Below are positions 57,678-64,000 of a stretch of DNA of 64,000 bases, piece after piece. The notes beneath the pieces are model-generated. The model ran no database searches and was not told where the DNA came from. It worked only from the letters and a program-made list of their open reading frames with translations. This DNA is from Thermoplasmata archaeon. GTDB taxonomy: Archaea > Thermoplasmatota > Thermoplasmata > Thermoplasmatales > GCA-001856825. Location of the stretch: positions 186,001 to 250,000 of the forward strand of contig JAKAUZ010000003.1 in assembly GCA_021817415.1 (NCBI GenBank). Reading direction: 5' to 3'. The position numbers and the translations under genes were made by a program. Each line of letters begins with the position of its first letter. The first letter of the stretch is position 1.

Positions 57678-58445
57678 GTGGCTATTCTCATAGATTCCCT
57701 GTCAAAGTTTTATGGGTCAAAGGAGGTACTTTCAGGACTCAACATGCAGATTGATAGTGGTCAGATTTATGGAATCCTTGGCCCCAATGGTTCTGGGAAA
57801 TCCACTTTGTTGAGAATAATGGCAGGTATTTCCCAATATGACAAGGGCAATGCAATTATAGAGAATATTGAGGCAAAAAACAATCCAATCGAGATACGTA
57901 GGATAGTGGGATACGTTCCTGAGACTCCTTATCTTTACGAGAGCTTGACACCCATGGAATACTTCGGTTTCATAGGCTCAATAAGAGACCTGAACCGGGA
58001 GACAACGGAAAGGAGGACGAGGGACCTCATCAAGGCATTCGGGATGGAAGAGTACAGTGACCAGTTCATCGGAAGTCTCTCCTTCGGAACAAAGCAAAAG
58101 GTATCGATCATAGCTGCGCTTTTGCACAACCCCAAGGTGTTGATCCTGGATGAAAGCATGAATGGGTTGGACCCTCATTCTGCAAAAATATTCAGGGATC
58201 TGCTTAGGAGCCTGGCAAATGACGGTGCAACGGTAGTTTTCTCAACCCACATTCTTGAGATTGCGGCGAATGTCTGTGATCGAATAGCGATAATGAAAGA
58301 TGGAAAGGTTATGGCAGAAGGGAAGACAAGTTCGCTGGTAGCTGAAAAGAATCTGGAGGACCTCTTCATCCAGCTTACCTCATCAGAGGACATAAAGATG
58401 GTCGTCAATGCCCTGAGAGGGTCGCTGAGGAACGAGTCAACCTGA
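57678..58445 (+). CDS. ABC transporter ATP-binding protein
   Basis: GILGPNGSGKSTLLRIMAG Walker A, SLSFGTKQKVSIIAALLHNPKVLILDE signature/Walker B. Confidence 0.9.
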   Translation: MAILIDSLSKFYGSKEVLSGLNMQIDSGQIYGILGPNGSGKSTLLRIMAGISQYDKGNAIIENIEAKNNPIEIRRIVGYVPETPYLYESLTPMEYFGFIGSIRDLNRETTERRTRDLIKAFGMEEYSDQFIGSLSFGTKQKVSIIAALLHNPKVLILDESMNGLDPHSAKIFRDLLRSLANDGATVVFSTHILEIAANVCDRIAIMKDGKVMAEGKTSSLVAEKNLEDLFIQLTSSEDIKMVVNALRGSLRNEST

Positions 58446-58497
58446 ATGTTCTCTGGGACAAGGTCGCATACCTTTTTCCTGGAATCCGGTCGGTACC

Positions 58498-58527
58498 CAG
58501 ATGCTAAAGGCGACGGAACAGCATCTG
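58498..58527. terminator. Putative stem-loop CAGATGCT(14 nt)AGCATCTG
   Basis: Perfect 8-bp inverted repeat downstream of the ABC ATPase gene in a convergent intergenic region. Confidence 0.4.
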
Positions 58528-58618
58528 AAACCGACAGATTGTGACTTGAAAAAATTTAGCCCATTTGGAGTATAAACAACGTGATCCCTATGGATTGTGA
58601 TTCCCCATTCAAGCTGAC

Positions 58619-59230
58619 CTATTTTTCTCTTTCGCCCTTCAGGCCGTTAAAGATGAAATTCATTAAGTTTTTAAATTTGGGCCCATCCAGGGACTCTTCC
58701 CAGACTTCGTACCTAAGGCCAATGAAATCGGCTATTCCCATCAGGGCATATGAAATTAACTCCGCATCATTGCTTGCGAATTCTCCATTTTCAAATGCTT
58801 CCTGCAATCCTTCTGAATAACCTTTGGAAATACTGGAATAATACCACTTGAACAAATCAAGGTCCAGGTATTCTGACTGTCTCACTATCCTATAAAATCT
58901 CCTGTGCTTCTTAACGAAGTCAAAGAAAAGCTCGAATCCCTTTCTCTCGATTTCTTCCCTTGATTCAAGACCATTGGTACCTATTTTTATTGACTTCCTC
59001 AATTCATGATTGAGGTTCTTCACCAGTGCCTCGAAAATCTCGTATTTCGAGCTGAAATATATGTAGAACGTGCCTGATCCCAGGCCAGCTTTTGTAGTGA
59101 TTTCCGAAATGCTCGATTCATAGTATCCTTTATCTCCGAAAACCTTCTCTGCAGCTCTCAGCAATTTCTCTCTAGTTTTCTGTCCCCGTGCTGATTTTGG
59201 AATCATCATGATTATTTCTCTCCTCTCCAA
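58619..59230 (-). CDS. TetR/AcrR-family transcriptional regulator
   Basis: TREKLLRAAEKVFGDKGYYESSISEITTKAGLGSGTFYIYFSSKYEIFEAL HTH. Confidence 0.92.
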   Translation of the reverse strand: MERREIIMMIPKSARGQKTREKLLRAAEKVFGDKGYYESSISEITTKAGLGSGTFYIYFSSKYEIFEALVKNLNHELRKSIKIGTNGLESREEIERKGFELFFDFVKKHRRFYRIVRQSEYLDLDLFKWYYSSISKGYSEGLQEAFENGEFASNDAELISYALMGIADFIGLRYEVWEESLDGPKFKNLMNFIFNGLKGEREK

Positions 59231-59621
59231 TGATCATCTCTGATATTAATACAGTAGATTCATTTCTTTTCAGAGTCAAGGTACAGTAGTATAAAGTAAA
59301 TTCTCCTTTCTCATTTTTGCTGTCCACCCTGAGATGAGAGCAAACAGTATCCCCAGGTCTGACGGGGGACAGAAATCTGACTTTATTGAATCCATATAGG
59401 AAGTACCCGTGAATCAGTTCAGAAATTAAACCAAGTGAGATAGACAGTGAAAGCAGCCCATGCGCGATCCTGCCCCTGAATCTGGTCCTATCTGCATACT
59501 CCTTGTCTACATGAAGTGGGTTGAAGTCCATGGTCAGTCCAGCAAATGCATTTACATGGTAGTCTGTTACTGTTAAACATTTTCCAGTGAACTCTTTTCC
59601 TATCTCAAGTTTTCCATTCAT
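59172..59621 (-). CDS. MaoC-like (R)-specific enoyl-CoA hydratase / hot-dog dehydratase
   Basis: FAGLTMDFNPLHVDKEYADRTRFRGRIAHGLLSLSI hydratase 2 motif. Confidence 0.9.
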   Translation of the reverse strand: MNGKLEIGKEFTGKCLTVTDYHVNAFAGLTMDFNPLHVDKEYADRTRFRGRIAHGLLSLSISLGLISELIHGYFLYGFNKVRFLSPVRPGDTVCSHLRVDSKNEKGEFTLYYCTLTLKRNESTVLISEMIIGEERNNHDDSKISTGTEN

Positions 59622-61074
59622 TATACCACTTCCTCATTAATGTGTAATCTTTCTTTCCTGCGCCCGTCTTAGGGATGCTTTTGACTACTCTGAAATACTT
59701 GGGAACTGCATAATTAGCCATTTTTGTCGAGAGCCATTCTTTTAGTTCTTTTAGATCGATATCTCTCCTAACATCTATAAAAGCAGCACCTACCTCACCC
59801 CACTTGTCGTCAGGCACACCTATTACCGCGCTCTCATAAATTCCAGAGTAGCTCTCAAGGACCTTCTCCACTTCACTTGGATAGACGTTTTCCCCGCCAG
59901 ACTTGTACATGAACTTGATTCTCCCAACAAAATAGTAGAATCCATCTTCATCTCTTCTCAGTATGTCACCTGTCCTCACCATGCCGCAATTCATAATATC
60001 CTCCGTCTTTTTTGCGTCCCTAAAATATCCTGAGAATATTACAGGGCCACCCACCATCAGTTCCCCTAAATCAGATTCCTGCCCATTCTGGTCAAGAAGT
60101 TTTAAATCCACGAAAAGAGACTTTCTTCCGATGGAAAAAGGGCGATTTAAATCATCTTCATTGGAGTAGAAGAGATTTGGACCCGCCTCTGTCAACCCAT
60201 ATCCCTGATAGAAGTTTATTCCCTTATTCCTGAACCTTTCAGTTACATGCTCTGGAGTGGTTCCGCCACCGCTTTTGACAAATCGTAGGGAAGAAAGCTG
60301 GCTTCCATTGAAATTCTCTGACTCCGAAATCTGCGCCATCATTGCAGGAACCCCAGAAAAAACAGTGATTTTCATCCCATCCATAATTCTTAGTACAAGG
60401 GAAGCATCGAACTTATCCACCAGAATGATACTTCCTCCTGCGATCAGGAGTGGGATTGTGAGCACGTTCCATCCTCCTGTATGAAAGAGAGGGTAGACCA
60501 GAACCGTCCTATCATTCTCCGACAGTTTCCATGAAAGTACAGTATTTATGGCGTTAAATATGATGGACCTGTTGCTGAGGACTGCCCCCTTAGGTTCTCC
60601 CGTGGTTCCTCCGGTGAACAGGATTAGTGAGGGAGTTTCGAGATCAACTTCCACGGTCTCATTAGAGGTCACATGCACTGGTCGTCCGATTCTTTCGAGG
60701 ATCTCCACTTTTACTGCCAGTACAGCGCAGAGTCTGCCGTATTTTTCCTGAAGCGATTCACTCAGGACGATGATCTTCGGTTCAACTCTCAAATTGGTAC
60801 TCAAAAGTTCCTGTTCTGTTAATCTTAGATTATTTGGAACAAGTATTGCCCCGATTTTCTGGCAGGCAAGGTAGAGAATGACCAATGCTGCCTTATTCTG
60901 AGATATGACGGATACTCTGTCTCCTTTTACAATTCCATCTTCCTTCAGTCTCCCTACGATGTAATTCGCAATTCTCTCCACATCCAAGTATGAGTAATTT
61001 TCCCCTCCCCAGTCTATCAGCGCAATTCTTTTCCCGTACTTGGACGAAATGAAACGAGAGATATCAAGAGTCAT
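59605..61074 (-). CDS. AMP-dependent acyl-CoA synthetase/ligase
   Basis: LILFTGGTTGEPKGAVLSNRS, GYGLTEAGP, PKTGAGKKDYTLMRKW. Confidence 0.93.
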   Translation of the reverse strand: MTLDISRFISSKYGKRIALIDWGGENYSYLDVERIANYIVGRLKEDGIVKGDRVSVISQNKAALVILYLACQKIGAILVPNNLRLTEQELLSTNLRVEPKIIVLSESLQEKYGRLCAVLAVKVEILERIGRPVHVTSNETVEVDLETPSLILFTGGTTGEPKGAVLSNRSIIFNAINTVLSWKLSENDRTVLVYPLFHTGGWNVLTIPLLIAGGSIILVDKFDASLVLRIMDGMKITVFSGVPAMMAQISESENFNGSQLSSLRFVKSGGGTTPEHVTERFRNKGINFYQGYGLTEAGPNLFYSNEDDLNRPFSIGRKSLFVDLKLLDQNGQESDLGELMVGGPVIFSGYFRDAKKTEDIMNCGMVRTGDILRRDEDGFYYFVGRIKFMYKSGGENVYPSEVEKVLESYSGIYESAVIGVPDDKWGEVGAAFIDVRRDIDLKELKEWLSTKMANYAVPKYFRVVKSIPKTGAGKKDYTLMRKWYNEWKT

Positions 61075-62094
61075 CTATCTGCCCCATTTAATTACTGTCG
61101 AGCCCCACACATACCCTGTTCCAGCGGCAGCAAAGACTATGTTCCCTGTTGAAAAACCAGTTTCACTGATTACTTGGTCAAGCGCTATGAACTGATCTGC
61201 AGATTGGCTGTGGCCGAATCTTTCCAGATAGTACGATTTCCTTTCAGGTATTCCCAGTGATGCTAGTATTTCATTATGGAAAGTGGGTTTCATGTGGTTG
61301 AGGAATATCTTGCTTACGTCCTCGGTCTTGATCCCACTTTTTTTAATTGATCTCTCTATGACCATCCTGAAATTCTCGACTGATTTATTATCCAAAATTG
61401 ATTTCATTCTTTCCTTATCCATCAGCCCTTCCAAGTAAATTCTATTCCTGCTGCAGTAATCTGGGTAACAGGGTTCCTTTGCTCCTCCTCCCCTCTCAAG
61501 CACGCTGAATGAAAGTGACCCATCACTCATAAAGTCAGAACTGAGTATCAAATTCTCGGAGAAGTCAGGAGCAACGATGGCTGCAACACCTGCATCAGCA
61601 AAATTATCCATCCAGTTAGTGGATCTGTTCTCAGGATCAACTATGTATGATTCCTTTGACGCACCAACAAGAAGTATGGACTTTCCTTCAGTGCTAGAAG
61701 AAAGTATCTTCTTTGCTACATAAAGGCCGAAAACTATTCCGGTGCACATTGAAGACATATCTAGGGAGAATGCTCCTTCGATTCCAAGGGCATCCTGGAT
61801 GTACGTGCTCATCAGCCATACGTGGTAATCTTTCCACTGGGAACCAACGTACAGTATCATACCGATATCATCCTTCCCTATTCCCTTTAGAGTTGCCTTT
61901 TCAATGGCTTTTTTTGCAGCCTTAATTGCCATTTCACTGGGCATCTCATCTTTCTTGCTGACGTGTTTGCTCAGGAGTCCCTGTTTCTTCTTTACCACAT
62001 CAACAGGGATGTGATAAATGTTGGAAATGTCTTCTGCAGTCTGGATACTTTCTGGGATATAGAGGCCATATGATACTATTCCTACGTTTCTCAA
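61075..62094 (-). CDS. Thiolase-fold ketoacyl synthase III / HMG-CoA synthase-like protein
   Basis: LDMSSMCTGIVFGLYVAKKIL active-site Cys region; FLNHMKPTFHNEIL His motif; FGHSQSADQFIALDQ. Confidence 0.82.
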   Translation of the reverse strand: MRNVGIVSYGLYIPESIQTAEDISNIYHIPVDVVKKKQGLLSKHVSKKDEMPSEMAIKAAKKAIEKATLKGIGKDDIGMILYVGSQWKDYHVWLMSTYIQDALGIEGAFSLDMSSMCTGIVFGLYVAKKILSSSTEGKSILLVGASKESYIVDPENRSTNWMDNFADAGVAAIVAPDFSENLILSSDFMSDGSLSFSVLERGGGAKEPCYPDYCSRNRIYLEGLMDKERMKSILDNKSVENFRMVIERSIKKSGIKTEDVSKIFLNHMKPTFHNEILASLGIPERKSYYLERFGHSQSADQFIALDQVISETGFSTGNIVFAAAGTGYVWGSTVIKWGR

Positions 62095-62955
62095 CTAATG
62101 CACCTCCCTCACATAAGGTATGTAGGAATATTCTTCCACTAGTCTTACAAAGTTCCTAATCTCATCATTTACCCTAGGCGCCTCCTCAATGAAAAGAAGG
62201 TGATTTTGATTTTTGAATACAAGTAGTGAGGAATTTCTGAGTGATTTGAATATGATAAGGCTGTTTGTCCAGGGCAAAACCCTGTCTTCCGTTCCACAGA
62301 CGATAAGGGATGGCGTATTAATCTTCTTGTTTGCATCGCAGGCATCATAATCCTTCGTTGCAAGCGCCTGGTATACCATCTGTGTCTGATCCTGAAGATA
62401 ATCCAATCTCTCCCCTATGATGCTTTCGAACTCCAATCTCCTTTCCCTGGGGAATTTGTCCGTCATTGCTATTTTCATGGTCCTGATAAGTTTCTCACGT
62501 ACGCTCTCTCCCGGAATGGTTTTTTCCATTTCGTCCCAAGTTGACTTTGGCATAGGAAGAGAGTTGCCTCCTCCGCAGGAAGTGGATATCAGTATAGTGC
62601 CTTTTACCCTATTTTCTGCCATTATGGCGATCTCCTGAGCAATAAAGCCTCCCATGGAAACACCCAGTACGAAGAATCTGTCTATGCCAAGGTGGTCCAT
62701 TACCTCCATTGCATCTTCTGCAAACTCTCTCACACTGTAAGGAGAAGTCAATGGGGAACTCTTCCCCACTCCCCTATTGTCTACCAGAATACAATGTGCC
62801 CATGAACTGATCTCCTGCAGCTGTTTTCTCCACATCCAGACCGAGTAGCCTAAACCTTCCAGAAAAAGGATTGGGATACCTTTCCCCGATTCCTCGTAGT
62901 AAATTTCATGATCCTTCACTCTAATTATACTCATCCTTTGCACCTTCCTTATCAT
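62095..62955 (-). CDS. Alpha/beta hydrolase
   Basis: FFVLGVSMGGFIAQEIAI nucleophile elbow; DNRGVGKSS; likely start is Met8 (MSIIRVKDHEIYYEESG). Confidence 0.9.
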   Translation of the reverse strand: MIRKVQRMSIIRVKDHEIYYEESGKGIPILFLEGLGYSVWMWRKQLQEISSWAHCILVDNRGVGKSSPLTSPYSVREFAEDAMEVMDHLGIDRFFVLGVSMGGFIAQEIAIMAENRVKGTILISTSCGGGNSLPMPKSTWDEMEKTIPGESVREKLIRTMKIAMTDKFPRERRLEFESIIGERLDYLQDQTQMVYQALATKDYDACDANKKINTPSLIVCGTEDRVLPWTNSLIIFKSLRNSSLLVFKNQNHLLFIEEAPRVNDEIRNFVRLVEEYSYIPYVREVH

Positions 62956-63658
62956 TCTGTCCCAGGTAAGACCTTCTCACAATTTCGTTCTTCATCATCT
63001 CTTCGCCAGTTCCTGAGGCAATTATCCTCCCTGCATCTAGCAGGTACACCTTCCTGGCCAGAGGAACAGTCTCTGAAACGTTCTGCTCCGTGAGTAATAT
63101 AGGCATCCTGGTCGAGATCGTCTTTATTTTCAGAAGAACCTCTTTCAGAAGTTTCGGATAAAGTCCGGTGGTAGGTTCATCCATTATCAGGAACTTTGGG
63201 GATGTCATCAAGGCTCGAGCGATAGAAAGCATCTGTTGCTGACCGCCACTCATCTTCCCTGCAGGCGTGGCAAATTTTTCTGCGAGGTCGGGAAAGAGGT
63301 CTTTCACGAATTCCAGGCGCTCTTCCAATTTCCCTTTTTTGCCCTTGATGGATGATTCAAAACCAAATTTCAGGTTATCAATTACGCTCATTTCCCTGAA
63401 GACTCTTCCCCTCTCAGGTACCGTCGAAATGCCTAGTTTTGCAATATGGAAAGCCTTCCTGTCCTGTATCTCTTCCTCACCAAAAAATATCTTTCCGCTG
63501 ACGGGTCTCAGTGTCCCAGTTATCGATTTTACGAGAGTTGATTTACCAGCTCCATTGGCCCCTATGACAAGTGTTATCTCATCACTGCAGCTCAAGGAGA
63601 CATCTCTAAGAACATTCGACCCATAGTACCCGGCCGAGAGATTATCAACTGTCAACAT
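62921..63658 (-). CDS. livF: LIV-type ABC transporter ATP-binding protein (LivF-like)
   Basis: VIGANGAGKSTLVKSITG, MSGGQQQMLSIARALM; start assigned to MLTVDNLSAGYYG rather than the ORF-track start at 63700. Confidence 0.88.
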   Translation of the reverse strand: MLTVDNLSAGYYGSNVLRDVSLSCSDEITLVIGANGAGKSTLVKSITGTLRPVSGKIFFGEEEIQDRKAFHIAKLGISTVPERGRVFREMSVIDNLKFGFESSIKGKKGKLEERLEFVKDLFPDLAEKFATPAGKMSGGQQQMLSIARALMTSPKFLIMDEPTTGLYPKLLKEVLLKIKTISTRMPILLTEQNVSETVPLARKVYLLDAGRIIASGTGEEMMKNEIVRRSYLGQNDKEGAKDEYN

Positions 63659-64000
63659 TTGTTTCGCCTCCCATGTATGCCTCCCTGACTTTCTCATCAT
63701 CGAAAAGTTCCGTCGTTGTTCCCTGAAAGATCTTCTTTCCCTTATCCATTACCACGACACTATCTACAAAGGGGAATATCTCGCTCAACCTGTGCTCAAC
63801 TATGATCATTTTTGTTCCCTTTTTCTTGAGACTGGAAAGAGCATCTATAACGCCTACTGCCTCATTATTGCTCAATCCCCCAATTGGCTCATCAAGAAGA
63901 AGAAGCTTCGGGTTAGTCATCAGAGCTTTTGCAACCTCGAGGCGCTTAAGGTTCCCGTGTGAAAGTTCACGCGCCTTTTTATTTCCAAATTGAGAAAGTC
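63645..64000 (-). CDS. livG: LIV-type ABC transporter ATP-binding protein (LivG-like), partial at window edge
   Basis: Open frame extends to the edge: LSQFGNKKARELSHGNLKRLEVAKALMTNPKLLLLDEPIGGLSN. Confidence 0.85.
   Translation of the reverse strand, partial: LSQFGNKKARELSHGNLKRLEVAKALMTNPKLLLLDEPIGGLSNNEAVGVIDALSSLKKKGTKMIIVEHRLSEIFPFVDSVVVMDKGKKIFQGTTTELFDDEKVREAYMGGETNVDS

Noticed and set aside
1-64000. Search for CRISPR arrays, rRNA, IS elements, integrases, SRP or RNase P RNA
   Set aside because: No regularly spaced repeats, rRNA-like sequence, transposase/integrase motifs or conserved SRP/RNase P cores were recognised by reading; a covariance-model search would be decisive for ncRNAs.

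Overview
The window is a gene-dense archaeal chromosome segment. It looks like Thermoplasmata, probably Thermoplasmatales, judged from gene content and from two large thermoplasmatal-style surface proteins; this placement is inference. Core genes include: queC/queD-like genes, HerA-type ATPase, AlaX, KaiC-like pair, UbiA/UbiD, CBS protein, glycyl-tRNA synthetase, archease, CDP-archaeol synthase, XPD-type helicase, beta-CASP nuclease, MTA phosphorylase, LSm, eL37 (missing from the ORF track), purF, Nop5, rpoK. One tRNA-Glu(UUC) is present, without an encoded CCA. Accessory regions: (i) a four-gene minus-strand cassette of unknown function (25947-30788) next to the tRNA; (ii) a HerA-like ATPase with a nuclease-like C-terminus and an uncharacterised partner (1745-3920); (iii) an MFS / S1P-lyase-like / FGGY-kinase module (9808-13944); (iv) a saccharopine-dehydrogenase-like gene followed by three compact, coupled, SCP2-like or partly SCP2-like ORFs (53992-56356); (v) an acyl-CoA ligase / MaoC / KAS III-like / hydrolase / LIV-type ABC operon with an embedded TetR gene (58619-64000). 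No CRISPR array, rRNA, transposase or integrase was recognised. The strongest candidate for an undescribed system is the 25947-30788 cassette, but its function cannot be determined from sequence reading alone.
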